Source: a virus. Taken from it: a stretch of 33,725 nucleotides of DNA. Below, one piece after another: positions 24,001 to 31,577 of this stretch. Numbering within the stretch: position 1 is the stretch's first letter; each line of letters starts with the position of its first letter. Below the pieces are notes generated by a model that saw nothing but the letters and a program-made list of their open reading frames with translations, was not told the origin of the DNA and did no database searches. The translations under genes and the position numbers were made by a program. Where the stretch lies: IMG/VR virus record IMGVR_UViG_3300008450_000215, positions 1-33,725 of that record. One strand, 5' to 3'.

Positions 24001-24258
24001 GGGGCTGAACCCTGCAAGCCGCTCACCACCGTACTTGACATACGGATTGCTGTTGATATCAGTGAGCGCAGCCCCCTTAGCGAGAACGTCTTTCGCGTAG
24101 CCACGCGCCCATGCTGGGAGTTCTGCTGTCTGCGTAGTACTAGATGGTTGCTTGCCGCCGCCGCCCCCGTAGATGATGCGCCCACCCGCCACCTTGTGAG
24201 TTGCACTGTCTCCAAAAGGCTCCCCTAAAGCATAAAGAGCGCGGCGGCTGTATTCCAT
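21058..24258 (-). CDS. Internal virion protein with lytic transglycosylase domain
   Basis: This roughly 1066-aa protein starts at the ATG at 24258, preceded by AAGGA at six bases; an upstream TTG at 24264 overlaps the previous stop. The N-terminal third is Gln/Asn/Ala rich (QQQSQAQKAADIGYQ). Residues near 430-540 hold a lysozyme-like transglycosylase: AYALKQADVLGIDRGLVDSIF, TESGYNP with catalytic glutamate about residue 458, then ATGIGQL. Two short EGG.VGYADGG-like motifs precede it. The remainder is Ala-rich and coiled. By analogy to T7 gp16-type proteins it would cut peptidoglycan during DNA entry and may form part of the ejection channel. It lies directly upstream of the giant gene, as ejection proteins usually cluster. 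Confidence 0.85.
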   Translation of the reverse strand: MEYSRRALYALGEPFGDSATHKVAGGRIIYGGGGGKQPSSTTQTAELPAWARGYAKDVLAKGAALTDINSNPYVKYGGERLAGFSPMQQQSFNSAQNMQVAPQIGLGSAYAAQSGQYSPVGQQYTGSNVNQYMNPYLEGALAPQLREAASAGMQAQNMNAAKAVGMGAFGGTRGALQKSLTEKNTMQNMADINAKGYSDAFNQAANMFNIDQQRRIQEAQYGNTAQQQAADLLSRLGGQQFQQGMDINKLQNVYGQQQQSQAQKAADIGYQDFLDQQNYAYKQLGFMSDLIKNPAIGSSSQRQMYENNSGNDLATLGGLGALGKGAGLFKEGGMVGYADGGDITSYVKRLSDDQLANALKQARQDQDQERIIALTAEMQYRQEVRGAQAMPQEQPMDQGLAALPAGPMPQMASGGIVAFAEGATVKGDPKEAYRAYALKQADVLGIDRGLVDSIFQTESGYNPNARNPTSSATGIGQLVKKTGRSLGLKDEDFTDPYKNIDASLTLMATLNDKYDGDPAKIAMAYHDGETLADKHLKANNGNINPTQLKPEAQGYLKKVVGGVISSAQAATPAGLAGTSPAQEPRAPISTDFNRRAERTWSQVPGEALVNAPESAGNLFSSLGQMVTHPLTTIGNVMDIGGGALQYALPESVTNAINAYSTPEQQEAAAKQREAASRTAQFFRDRYGSEQGIKETLAMDPVGALADIVGTAAGGVGIARRGIATANKIGEVRKANKAVVAAEGLQDTAAAKQAVAAADAAKAAAVMGPQRVLPTDPRLIAPTTIPSGLVAASNAQANARTAAKVNAAEKAAATSGLAATEAGAAAAAARTATEANIAAARAPMAVKPIPRTVKGVAAAALAAKLPETFDDPAPTKDETPAEDLSKWEKEQVVAATKEATKEVAPDAVKKDSGFTNDDWLMLGLNMLAKNTGNKGFGQILGEAGLPTLLSKKDREKLEREQESQKFVDEYRQSQAKLNEAQAKYYGSDTRQMAQAVKAGDVAFDNWKSGLSQIEKFNMTKEQIDAKRKEFLQEAFAMYNIDMPAGLPAGAPTGGSTLKYDAATGTIK

Positions 24259-24260
24259 GA

Positions 24261-24686
24261 TCAATCCTTAAAAATCTTCTGGTAGATGACCGACTGAAGG
24301 TCATAGTCCCTAGTGTTTGCAACTCTGCGCCATCCGGGGCGTCCAATGAACTCAATGCCGATGCAGCCAGCGTCTTTTGCGAATCGCTCTGTGTACTCCT
24401 GCATCTTGTCCTCGACAGACTCCATCGTTCCCGGCTCCATAGCGCAGTACTGGATGGTGAGGAACCTCGCCTGCGGGTACTCTTTTATCTCGGTGATGAA
24501 GTGCCCGTAGAACTTCTCTTCGTCGAAGACCACCCAAAGCTGCATCTGGCCTGTGATGATGAACCGGACAATGTCATCAACGGATGAGCGCCCCCCACTC
24601 CACTCTTCAGAGACCTTCAGATACGGCAGCACCGCCGCTACCGCATTCGTGATGTTCCCATTCAGGATGAGCGTGATGTCTTTCAT
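24261..24686 (-). CDS. GNAT-like acyltransferase-fold protein
   Basis: This 141-aa protein has an alpha/beta pattern suggestive of the GNAT fold. Strands LWVVFDEEKFYGHFITEI and ARFLTIQYCAMEP are separated by EYPQ, followed by a helix (MQEYTERFAKDAGC) and strand IGIEFIGRPGW. The canonical R/Q-x-x-G-x-G/A acetyl-CoA loop is not obvious, so catalytic activity is doubtful. GNAT-like proteins of this size are common among podovirus structural and internal-virion genes. Its start overlaps the upstream stop (ATGA, 24683-24686), and its stop is two bases from the next ATG, so it is translationally coupled to the ejection proteins. Confidence 0.6.
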   Translation of the reverse strand: MKDITLILNGNITNAVAAVLPYLKVSEEWSGGRSSVDDIVRFIITGQMQLWVVFDEEKFYGHFITEIKEYPQARFLTIQYCAMEPGTMESVEDKMQEYTERFAKDAGCIGIEFIGRPGWRRVANTRDYDLQSVIYQKIFKD

Positions 24687-25813
24687 GCAGGCATTAGTTT
24701 GCGTGCGTTGGTCTTCTTGGCGACTTGCTTCTTGCCCGTGGTCTTGCTCCGAGCCTTCTGGATGCGGTCCATCATGGCGTAAAGTTGCTTTGCGCCAGCC
24801 GCAGTAGAACCGTTACCCAGTTCCGACACGACACGCGCTGGGATCACGAACTCGCCATCAGCTAGTCGAGCAGGTTGTTTGCCACCAATAACAGCAGGAA
24901 TAGAGTCGGATACTCCATCTCCGGGACCACGAAGAAGACGCCCACCATCTGAGTAACTCCCCAAGTTTGACTGCGCGGAAGCCAGACCTCGCATTACGCC
25001 ACCAGCGGCAGCGTTTACGTACCGTGGTTTGAAGTACTGTTGCCCCCTGCCATACGGATCGGGTTCAGGCGTGGGGTTCGTTGGGTTCGCTTCGTAGGTG
25101 TACTGCTGCCCGGGATCGGAGTCTTCCTCTTCTTCCTTGTACTTGGGCGGGGCCATTGCGTCTGCGATGAATGGCGCTCCTGCGGCTGCGCCAGACATCA
25201 ACGCCTGTTTCGTGCCCCCCATTGCGTTCACAAACGCACTCGGATCACTGACCGCATACTCAAGACCTTTGCTCGCCGTTGCAAAAGGAGCTGCTTCGGC
25301 TCCTGCTTTTGCTGCATCCATTGCGCCAGTTAGCGCCTGTTGCCCCCGCTCTTCAAAAATTGATGACCCGGGCGAGACGATACTGTTTGCTGTTTCTGAC
25401 GCAGTCGGAACCGCCCCTGCCTGCCCAACCGCCGCCCCTGCTTCAGGAGTAAGCGACGACCCTAGACTGGTAAGTCCGCCTGCGATGTTAGCGCCACCAT
25501 AAGCGCCAAGCCCCGCCGTCACGCCCTTCATAACGTCGCCTTTAGCCAGTCCCGTGATTCCACCTACGAGAAATGGCGCGAGAGGGGCCATACCGGGAAT
25601 CATAGCCAGCCCAGCGCCAGCAATTACCGGGAGAATCTTAGACAGGAACCCCGCTTCAAGGAGTCCCGTTTCGGGGTTGATGCTCAGTGAACCGCCAGCG
25701 GCACGAGCAAGTCCTTGCAGGGCGTCTACTTCGCCCCGACCCATGTGAATAAGTTCAGTATCTGGGCCTCGGCCTTGGCTGGCAAGATGGCGAGCAGCGA
25801 GTTGAAGGCTCAT
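24683..25813 (-). CDS. Gly/Ala-rich virion protein, probable ejection protein
   Basis: This is a 376-aa protein. It starts MSLQLAARHLASQGRGPDTE, a phage N-terminus I have seen recur in structural operons. Residues 59-90 are strongly hydrophobic (ILPVIAGAGLAMIPG, then FLVGGITGLA), likely membrane-active. A low-complexity middle has an acidic run (about 227-236). Residues about 289-357 carry a conserved motif with LLRGPGDGVSDSIPAVIGG, ARLADGEFVIPA and GAKQLYAMMDRIQKAR. The C-terminus is lysine rich. The motif is widespread in podovirus-type structural proteins, but I know no defined activity. The neighbours suggest the smallest of three ejection proteins. The start is supported by GAGGAAG just upstream. 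Confidence 0.7.
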   Translation of the reverse strand: MSLQLAARHLASQGRGPDTELIHMGRGEVDALQGLARAAGGSLSINPETGLLEAGFLSKILPVIAGAGLAMIPGMAPLAPFLVGGITGLAKGDVMKGVTAGLGAYGGANIAGGLTSLGSSLTPEAGAAVGQAGAVPTASETANSIVSPGSSIFEERGQQALTGAMDAAKAGAEAAPFATASKGLEYAVSDPSAFVNAMGGTKQALMSGAAAGAPFIADAMAPPKYKEEEEDSDPGQQYTYEANPTNPTPEPDPYGRGQQYFKPRYVNAAAGGVMRGLASAQSNLGSYSDGGRLLRGPGDGVSDSIPAVIGGKQPARLADGEFVIPARVVSELGNGSTAAGAKQLYAMMDRIQKARSKTTGKKQVAKKTNARKLMPA

Positions 25814-25846
25814 GGCTTCCTCACAAAAAGATTGCGGTTGATGTTA

Positions 25847-26179
25847 TCACGCCTTGATTCGTAATGGATAGCTCACAGCTACGCCACCGGAAGTGTCGTA
25901 ATAGATGTCGCCTGATCTAAGAAGCGCAAAATCTACGTCTGTTGGCAGACTGATTTCAACGGCAGAGCTTGTGGGATCTTGCCGACTGCAACTCAGTGCG
26001 CTTATAACGTCAGTTACACCGTTTCGCACTCTTACTTGGGTTGCGGCAACTAGGGGTCCGGGGTTGTCCAGACCGTTAAAGTACTGCCGCAGTATGCTGT
26101 TTAGCATATCCATGTACTGAGCGCTGTACTCTTTAGGAGCCGCAGGGAGTCTAGGGGCGGTTACGTTTTTGACTGCCAT
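25847..26179 (-). CDS. Small structural protein, function unknown
   Basis: This 110-aa protein has a helical N-terminus (EYSAQYMDMLNSILRQYFNGLDNPG) and a beta-rich C-terminus (ISLPTDVDFALLRSGDIYYD). Proteins of this type often sit between gp10-like tail genes and ejection-protein genes in similar phages, and are probably minor tail or accessory virion components. The start at 26179 shares one base with the stop of the upstream gene. A 33-base gap follows before the next gene, the longest in the late operon between 12.5 and 33.7 kb. The function is unknown. Confidence 0.7.
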   Translation of the reverse strand: MAVKNVTAPRLPAAPKEYSAQYMDMLNSILRQYFNGLDNPGPLVAATQVRVRNGVTDVISALSCSRQDPTSSAVEISLPTDVDFALLRSGDIYYDTSGGVAVSYPLRIKA

Positions 26180-28455
26180 TATTTCCTCCGTCCATCTGGC
26201 CTGATATCAATACGAGTGTTACCGAGTTGCCACTGTGTACCTAGCGCCTCAGAACTAACCTTGAACGCCATCTGGCGTCCTCGGATGCGAACGTAGACTT
26301 GCTCAGTAAACTGTTGTACGGTGTACGTCCTTGTCTGTTGATAGTTCTGAGCACTGATGACATCCGGGTTATCGGACACTCCGTAGTCAGAGCCGGGGAA
26401 CGCTCGTGGCCTGACAGTGAACATGGCAGTTGGGTTGTTAACCGTAGACCCGTCAAAGGTCAAGTCAGGGATCAGCCGCCAGACAAACCCGAAGTTGTGC
26501 CCGTCACCAATGTCGAAGTCAGAAGACTGGATGAAGGCATTGATAGGCACTGGAGGGTTTACCGTAGCGTCGTCTGTACCTACTTCTTGATACAGCAAAG
26601 AGCCGTTCGTAGTTCCGTCCAGCGATCCGTAGATAACCGACATAGGAGTGCTACGCAGCGGGCTGTCCAGCCAAGCGGTGCGCCCTTGGTTTTGACCTTG
26701 GTAGTTGTCCCAGTCTCCGTAGGTCCAAGTCTCTTCAAGGAAATCGTAAATGACGTAGCGATCAATCACTGTCGAGTTGGCCGAGCAGTAGAACCACCAG
26801 ACTTCACTGTACCCCTCGTTCGTGCCAGCAAAAAACTGGAACGACTGAGACATATTGATGTCGGTAAACACATACTCTCGCAGGGTACATGGAAGCGTTT
26901 GCACTCGACCAGAGTACACATAGAACTTGTCTACGCCCATCCAGTACGTGATGTTGTTCGCCGTAGTGATTGCGTTAGGGCCAGCAATAGAGATGTTGTC
27001 GCCAAGAATCTGGAAGCCCCACACGTACGGTGGGCCAAGGTACTGCATCGAGTAGATAGCAGAGTCAGTCAGAACCAAAATCTCCTGCCGAGTCTGAATG
27101 GCAGTAATAATTGCAGACCCTTTACTTAGGCGATAGTCGCCAGCTTGGTTTGTTGAGGCGGGCGTCCAGACGTAGAAGCTTTCCTGATCTGACCACCGAA
27201 CTTGCATGGGATCAATGGCTTCCGTAGCGTACACCCCAGTAGGATCGTTTGCGCCAAAGGCAATAACAAAACGAGATGAATCCGAAACCATAACGAAGTT
27301 AACCGCATCAGGGCAAGTGGAATCCACTACTGTAGGAAACGGCAACAAGCCATCCATATCAGACCCCGCCAAAATCTCTATCCCCCGGTCAAAGATATTT
27401 GGGTTAGCGTTAGCCGCCCAGTAGTAAATAGGCCCACCACGAGAGGCGAACACAAGGTTCTCACCAAAGTTAGACTGACTCCACAAGCGCAACTGAAGAC
27501 CAACTCCAAGGCCAGCAGGAGCAGGATCACCCCAACCGGGACCGCCCGCAAAGCTGCCCCACACGCCAGCGCCCCAGCCAACACCCGTGGTAAAGATATC
27601 ACTAGCGGTAGTTATCTGGTATGCGGCGTTCGTAGCGGCTCCACCGTCGCCAACGTCACTCACGGTACACGCTTCTGAGAGCGTGATTATGTAGTTATCC
27701 GCATCTATTTCTGTAACTTGAAACTCTGCGTTTAGCACAGTAGCCGTTATATCGCCGCCCAAAGATGCCGCACTGTCGAACGTAACGAAATCTCCAGTCT
27801 GTACGCCGTTACCTACATCGTTTACGAATACCGTATACCCGCCCACTGCAAGGCCACTAGTGTGCGCTGCGGCAGTAGTACCGTTTACCCCCCGAACGCA
27901 ACCAGAGAGGTTGTTCCCGGATATGAACCCGTAGGTGATCTCCTCAGTGCCGATCAGAACCTTGCCGCCGATCTCAGAAGTTCCGCCAAACGAAGCCCCG
28001 GCAACTACTGGAATGACTGAAGCAAACGAAGTGATGTTAGCGGACAGCGTAGAGAACGCTGGAGTGAACGTAGGTGATGCGGTGGGAACGGGGGCTCCGG
28101 GTCCACTCAACAAACGAATCGGGGTGATGTCGAAGAACGCACCGCCCGGACCATTCTGGATGTAGTATTTAAGGTTCGACCCCAAGGCCAGAAGGTTGTA
28201 ACCGTACAGCGTCACCCAATTCCACATTGCACGGACGGTCCCCCACAAAGTCCCGGTGGGTGGGTAAGCAATTGTCGTAGTAACGTTTTCAATAATTGTA
28301 GATAGTGGGCCGTTATCAATCACCCACCCGCCGATCTTCTCGGGTTGCCCAGAACGGAAACGAACCTTGTTGGACTCAAACCAGCCACCTTCATTGGCGT
28401 ATGAAGTAGCTTCTCGGTTTACTCCGGGTCTGAATACAAGTTTCTGTAGTGGCAT
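26179..28455 (-). CDS. P22 gp10-like tail/DNA-stabilisation protein with inserted modules
   Basis: This 758-aa protein begins with a signature of the P22 gp10-type stabilisation/tail family: FRPGVNREATSYANEGGWF, then KVRFRSGQPEKIGGW. The later part is beta-rich with aromatic repeats typical of tail-tube nozzle proteins (FYVWTPASTNQAGDYRLSKG). It is well over the roughly 470 residues of P22 gp10. Residues about 138-208 (IGTEEITYGFISGN, then GTTAAAHTSG) and 209-281 (NGVQTGDFVTF, then NYIITLSEA) look like two inserted small beta modules seen in other virion proteins. It would sit under the portal and hold DNA in the head. Family assignment is from memory of the N-terminal pattern. Confidence 0.7.
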   Translation of the reverse strand: MPLQKLVFRPGVNREATSYANEGGWFESNKVRFRSGQPEKIGGWVIDNGPLSTIIENVTTTIAYPPTGTLWGTVRAMWNWVTLYGYNLLALGSNLKYYIQNGPGGAFFDITPIRLLSGPGAPVPTASPTFTPAFSTLSANITSFASVIPVVAGASFGGTSEIGGKVLIGTEEITYGFISGNNLSGCVRGVNGTTAAAHTSGLAVGGYTVFVNDVGNGVQTGDFVTFDSAASLGGDITATVLNAEFQVTEIDADNYIITLSEACTVSDVGDGGAATNAAYQITTASDIFTTGVGWGAGVWGSFAGGPGWGDPAPAGLGVGLQLRLWSQSNFGENLVFASRGGPIYYWAANANPNIFDRGIEILAGSDMDGLLPFPTVVDSTCPDAVNFVMVSDSSRFVIAFGANDPTGVYATEAIDPMQVRWSDQESFYVWTPASTNQAGDYRLSKGSAIITAIQTRQEILVLTDSAIYSMQYLGPPYVWGFQILGDNISIAGPNAITTANNITYWMGVDKFYVYSGRVQTLPCTLREYVFTDINMSQSFQFFAGTNEGYSEVWWFYCSANSTVIDRYVIYDFLEETWTYGDWDNYQGQNQGRTAWLDSPLRSTPMSVIYGSLDGTTNGSLLYQEVGTDDATVNPPVPINAFIQSSDFDIGDGHNFGFVWRLIPDLTFDGSTVNNPTAMFTVRPRAFPGSDYGVSDNPDVISAQNYQQTRTYTVQQFTEQVYVRIRGRQMAFKVSSEALGTQWQLGNTRIDIRPDGRRK

Positions 28456-28462
28456 ATATGCC

Positions 28463-28969
28463 TCACATTGAAAGCGCGGTGGCTTTTACTTCTGCAACCC
28501 TACGTTCCCAGCCCTTACCAAACGTGGGCCACGTAGATAGACCTTCTAGGAACTTCAGGCGTTGGGCACAGTAGTTTCTGATGATGGTGTCTGGAGATAC
28601 AGCTAGCGTCATAGCAAGAGTTTGTGGTCCGATGGAGCCGTCTGCTGTAGCACCCAGTGCGGTTTGAAGCCACAGAGAAGCCCTGCGTGCCCCGCTATTT
28701 ACTGCGGCGTCGAAGACACAGTAATCAACCCCGGATGGCAGATTATCGCCCTTAATCCTATTCCAGTACAACTCCTTGTAGAGGGGCTTAACCTTTTCAG
28801 GAGTAAGCGCCCTCATTTCTGCTTCGCCAACGGAGCGGTCAATCCAGTCTTCCCAGACTTCTTGAGTAACTCCCAAGTTTGTCCTCCCTCCCGGATCACT
28901 GGGGTGATTTACGTAACCCCCCTCGTGCTTGATGACGTGGCTAAAGCAAGCATCCCAGTTGGTATTCAT
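28463..28969 (-). CDS. Endolysin, GH108 family
   Basis: This 168-aa peptidoglycan hydrolase matches glycoside hydrolase family 108. HEGGYVNHPSDPGGRTNLGVT carries catalytic E16 and spans residues 15-35, followed by YKELYWNRIKGDNLPSGVDY. A C-terminal half resembles the companion peptidoglycan-binding domain (VNSGARRASLWLQTALG, then DGSIGPQTL). The length is normal for the family. There is no signal peptide or SAR helix, so release should depend on the adjacent holin. Start and upstream stop overlap as ATGA (28966-28969), giving coupled holin-endolysin translation. No Rz/Rz1 spanin pair is visible next to it. Confidence 0.92.
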   Translation of the reverse strand: MNTNWDACFSHVIKHEGGYVNHPSDPGGRTNLGVTQEVWEDWIDRSVGEAEMRALTPEKVKPLYKELYWNRIKGDNLPSGVDYCVFDAAVNSGARRASLWLQTALGATADGSIGPQTLAMTLAVSPDTIIRNYCAQRLKFLEGLSTWPTFGKGWERRVAEVKATALSM

Positions 28970-29451
28970 TTCCTTAGTGCCTCACCTTTTTCCTTGGAGC
29001 CGATAGAGGAGCCAAACCAAAAATTCAAAACAGTAGACACAACCGTGCCCAATATGAAGCCGAGTATGGTGTCGGCAAACCTGACGTTATTCTCTGGGAT
29101 TACGCCGAACGTAATAAAGCCAACGTAGGCTGTTGCGGCAACAGACCAGAACACGGTCAAGTACATCGTGAACCGCTTGGAGAAGATGTCGGACTGCTGA
29201 AGCGCAATCTTCTGCATATCTCTAGCGTCGGCAGTGTTAGCGTATTCCGCTTTGAGTTTGTCCAGATCAATCTGGGCCAACTTGAGCGCAGCGTCGGGAT
29301 CAGCGGAGATGGCTTTGGTGACTGCCTCGACGGTATCTGCTACACCCAGCTTAGAAGCAATAGCCGATACAGCAGCACCCCCCAAGGGGCCAGCAACAGC
29401 AGTTGCAAGAGCAGGGGCAATGCTTCCGAGAAGTTTGAGCAGTTCATTCAT
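28966..29451 (-). CDS. Holin (3TM/GTA-type)
   Basis: This 161-aa membrane protein begins MNELLKLLGSIAPALATAV. An N-terminal Gly/Ala-rich amphipathic or hydrophobic segment is followed by a helical charged middle (DLDKLKAEYANTADARDMQ). Two C-terminal membrane spans then come (FTMYLTVFWSVAATAYVGF and TILGFILGTVVSTVLNFWF) before a basic tail. The plan matches the three-TM holin family first noted in gene-transfer agents. I use ATG 29451, whose A is shared with the upstream stop (TAATG), rather than the start six codons earlier. It would permeabilise the inner membrane for the GH108 endolysin. Confidence 0.8.
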   Translation of the reverse strand: MNELLKLLGSIAPALATAVAGPLGGAAVSAIASKLGVADTVEAVTKAISADPDAALKLAQIDLDKLKAEYANTADARDMQKIALQQSDIFSKRFTMYLTVFWSVAATAYVGFITFGVIPENNVRFADTILGFILGTVVSTVLNFWFGSSIGSKEKGEALRK

Positions 29452-30497
29452 TACGCCGTCCGCTTCCACATATACACAGTGATGTATGGCTGGTAGTTTG
29501 CGTTGACCCCAGTAACACCTGCGTTGTCAACCGTTGGGTTGACTGAGTTGTTGCCCGTAGTAAATGCACCGCCACCGCCACCGTTGGCAAAACTTGTAAG
29601 ACCTACTGTAGCGGCAGTGGCGTTACCGACCATACGATAGTTGTTGTCTCCTCCGTCGCCCTTTTGACGGAAGACTGTCGTACCGCTTGTGATGTTTGAG
29701 CCGCCAGAGTCAATATTAGACGCAATAAAGTGCTGGTGAGCCCCTCCAGCAGGTACTGAGCCTGAGTGCTGGTGGATTGTATTAGACAGCGTGTGATTGT
29801 GGGTTGGAACAACCGAGTCGGCAGAACCGCCAGTTTCTTCTGCGGCATCGAACAGTGGGTTAGCAGCATTAAAGCCGACTGCAACCCTACCCGCACCAAA
29901 CGCCACCCAAGTACCGAAGTTAAACAGCGTACTAGGGTTGGAGCCGTTGGTTGCGTTGGTGTAGATAGAGCCGATAGGGTAGAGCAGTTGCAGCGCGGCC
30001 TGAACGAACGCCGTGGTTGCTATCTGGGTGGTGTTAGTGCCCGGAGCCGCCGTAGCAGCAGTTGGGGTTCCGGTAAGTTCTGAGATTTGCGAGAAGAAGC
30101 TATTGGCATCGCTCCAGACTGCCGCCGTCTGCCCCGCATTGATTACGACAGCCGAGCCTGCGGTAGGCGTAGTGCCGTTGGCTACAGTAGCGTTACGAAT
30201 GGTCGCCGTGTAGATCGTATCGTTGAAGATCGTGTACTGCTTGGAAACCGGAGGGGCAAACACAGTGAAGTTGTTCGCAAACACGGTTGTGATGCGGAGG
30301 ATGGCGTTACGCGCTTCATCCGATGCCCCGTCTAACGCAGTAAGAGCGTAGGTCGCACTAGCAACAGATACGGTTCTGTACCCCGCAATGGAGTCCTCAA
30401 TAATCGTACCGAGGTTCGTGTTCGTCGTGTTACCCCACTGACCAGCCTGATCGCCAGTAGCGATAAGCTCGATACGTAGGTTATTTGAGTAGGACAT
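29451..30497 (-). CDS. Tail fibre/collar-domain protein
   Basis: This 348-aa protein starts MSYSNNLRIELIATGDQAGQ followed by WGNTTNTNLGTIIEDSIAGY, a common N-terminus of phage virion-attached fibres. A glycine/threonine-rich middle leads to a phage tail-collar-like segment, with LYPIGSIYTN near residue 170 followed by GTWVAFGAGRVAVGF. A His/Gly-rich region (VPTHNHTLSN, HQHSGSVPAGGAHQHF) and the terminal YQPYITVYMWKRTA are typical of receptor-binding tips. The H-x-H repeats probably bind metal in a fibrous trimer. The gene is between the small tail proteins and the lysis genes. Fibre identity is well supported; the receptor is unknown. Confidence 0.85.
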   Translation of the reverse strand: MSYSNNLRIELIATGDQAGQWGNTTNTNLGTIIEDSIAGYRTVSVASATYALTALDGASDEARNAILRITTVFANNFTVFAPPVSKQYTIFNDTIYTATIRNATVANGTTPTAGSAVVINAGQTAAVWSDANSFFSQISELTGTPTAATAAPGTNTTQIATTAFVQAALQLLYPIGSIYTNATNGSNPSTLFNFGTWVAFGAGRVAVGFNAANPLFDAAEETGGSADSVVPTHNHTLSNTIHQHSGSVPAGGAHQHFIASNIDSGGSNITSGTTVFRQKGDGGDNNYRMVGNATAATVGLTSFANGGGGGAFTTGNNSVNPTVDNAGVTGVNANYQPYITVYMWKRTA

Positions 30498-30506
30498 TTG
30501 TATTCC

Positions 30507-31043
30507 TTAGACCGTGTAGGTAGGAGGCACTGTAATAACGAGGGAGGCAATTCGATAGACTTCCCCGGAAATAATGTTGATATCGGAGATGGTGAGGTCT
30601 GCCCCGCTACCCGAGAGCCCCACAGTGCCAATAAACTGCTGGGTTATGGGTGTCGTATCTACGTTGGGGTTGGCTTGTTGTGTGCCAATAGCCCAAAACC
30701 ATGTTGCCGTACCGGAAGCAGTAGCTGCATAGTTTGTCGTACTCAACGTAAATTTATTGCCTGTGTACGATGCCGAACCAAAAGTGCTATTTGCGTCAAA
30801 TCCAATTAAAACATCTGCGGCCCCCACGCTATAGCTAGTAAGCCCCGCAAATGAAGTGGGCTTGGTCCCTTGCATAATGTATATGCCAGAGTAGTTGCCA
30901 TAAATGGGGGCGGAAGGGAAGAACGGGAAATAGGCGTTATTTGAGGAATTATTGTATCCACTTCCGCCTGTTTGAAATCCCGGCTGAAACAACAGCGGCA
31001 CTACCACGTTCATTAAACCTTGACTAAGCTCTACGATTGCCAT
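30507..31043 (-). CDS. Tail-associated hypothetical protein A
   Basis: This 178-aa serine/asparagine/glycine-rich protein starts MAIVELSQGLMNVVVPLLFQ and ends in beta strands (SGADLTISDINIISGEVYRI, then LVITVPP). Its plan echoes the next gene upstream in the operon: a short helical start, a central 'GT(Q/K)PT' stretch before a region of about 50 residues, and a C-terminal beta pair near 'SLT/SDI'. The two may be distant paralogs or part of one fibre complex. Aromatic/glycine composition (SGYNNSSNNAYFPFFPSAP) suits an exposed virion protein. No function is recognised. Confidence 0.7.
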   Translation of the reverse strand: MAIVELSQGLMNVVVPLLFQPGFQTGGSGYNNSSNNAYFPFFPSAPIYGNYSGIYIMQGTKPTSFAGLTSYSVGAADVLIGFDANSTFGSASYTGNKFTLSTTNYAATASGTATWFWAIGTQQANPNVDTTPITQQFIGTVGLSGSGADLTISDINIISGEVYRIASLVITVPPTYTV

Positions 31044-31060
31044 GTTGCTATCCTATTAGG

Positions 31061-31573
31061 TTAAGCGATGCCACCAGCGGAGGTGAGCGAAAAGTCTGCT
31101 ATGGTATAAGATGTAGCTGCCGCAATAGTGGTACTAGCCAAACGCAGTGGTGCGGTTCCTGCAATATTAGAAACTGGGACCACTATAAACTTAATGTTTG
31201 GTATTGTAGTTGGGTACGATAAGGGGTCATACCCGTTCGCCCCCCACATGATTGCCCATTCAGCGGTCCCCGCTGCGTTCGATGTTTGCGCGGTGGGCAA
31301 TCCGGTATTAACCAAAGAAACCCCAAGGTCTACTACACCTGCATTGGGCTGATATACGGTTGCGGCAGTTGGTAAATTCAGCAAAAACGTATTGTAGTAG
31401 CTGGGCCAGTTTGCAACTATATCTGCTGCCGTGGGCTGCGTACCCCCGTATATTGTAAACCCCACATCAATAGAAGCTGGAGGCGTGTTGACTGGGTTAG
31501 CACCAGCCAACCCAGTGTTGCACATTGCGTTTATGAACATATTCCTCATGTTCTTTTGAAAAATCACGGCCAT
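31061..31573 (-). CDS. Tail-associated hypothetical protein B
   Basis: This 170-aa protein starts MAVIFQKNMRNMFINAMCNT. It has a beta-rich body: IDVGFTIYGGTQPTAADIVA, then GTAEWAIMWGANGYD, and SNIAGTAPLRL with AATSYTIADFSLTSAGG at the end. I see no catalytic motif. Placement between repeat-containing adhesins and the collar fibre argues for a tail or baseplate-like component. Similar 'GT(Q/K)PT' and closing beta segments in the downstream protein suggest common ancestry, at a level that needs profile comparison to confirm. Confidence 0.7.
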   Translation of the reverse strand: MAVIFQKNMRNMFINAMCNTGLAGANPVNTPPASIDVGFTIYGGTQPTAADIVANWPSYYNTFLLNLPTAATVYQPNAGVVDLGVSLVNTGLPTAQTSNAAGTAEWAIMWGANGYDPLSYPTTIPNIKFIVVPVSNIAGTAPLRLASTTIAAATSYTIADFSLTSAGGIA

Positions 31574-31577
31574 AGTG

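Noticed and set aside
26299-27129. Long + strand reading frame of 276 codons opposite the gp10-like gene
   Set aside because: It is antisense to a clearly coding gene, rich in Arg/Val/Ser typical of reverse-frame translation, and has no recognisable motif.
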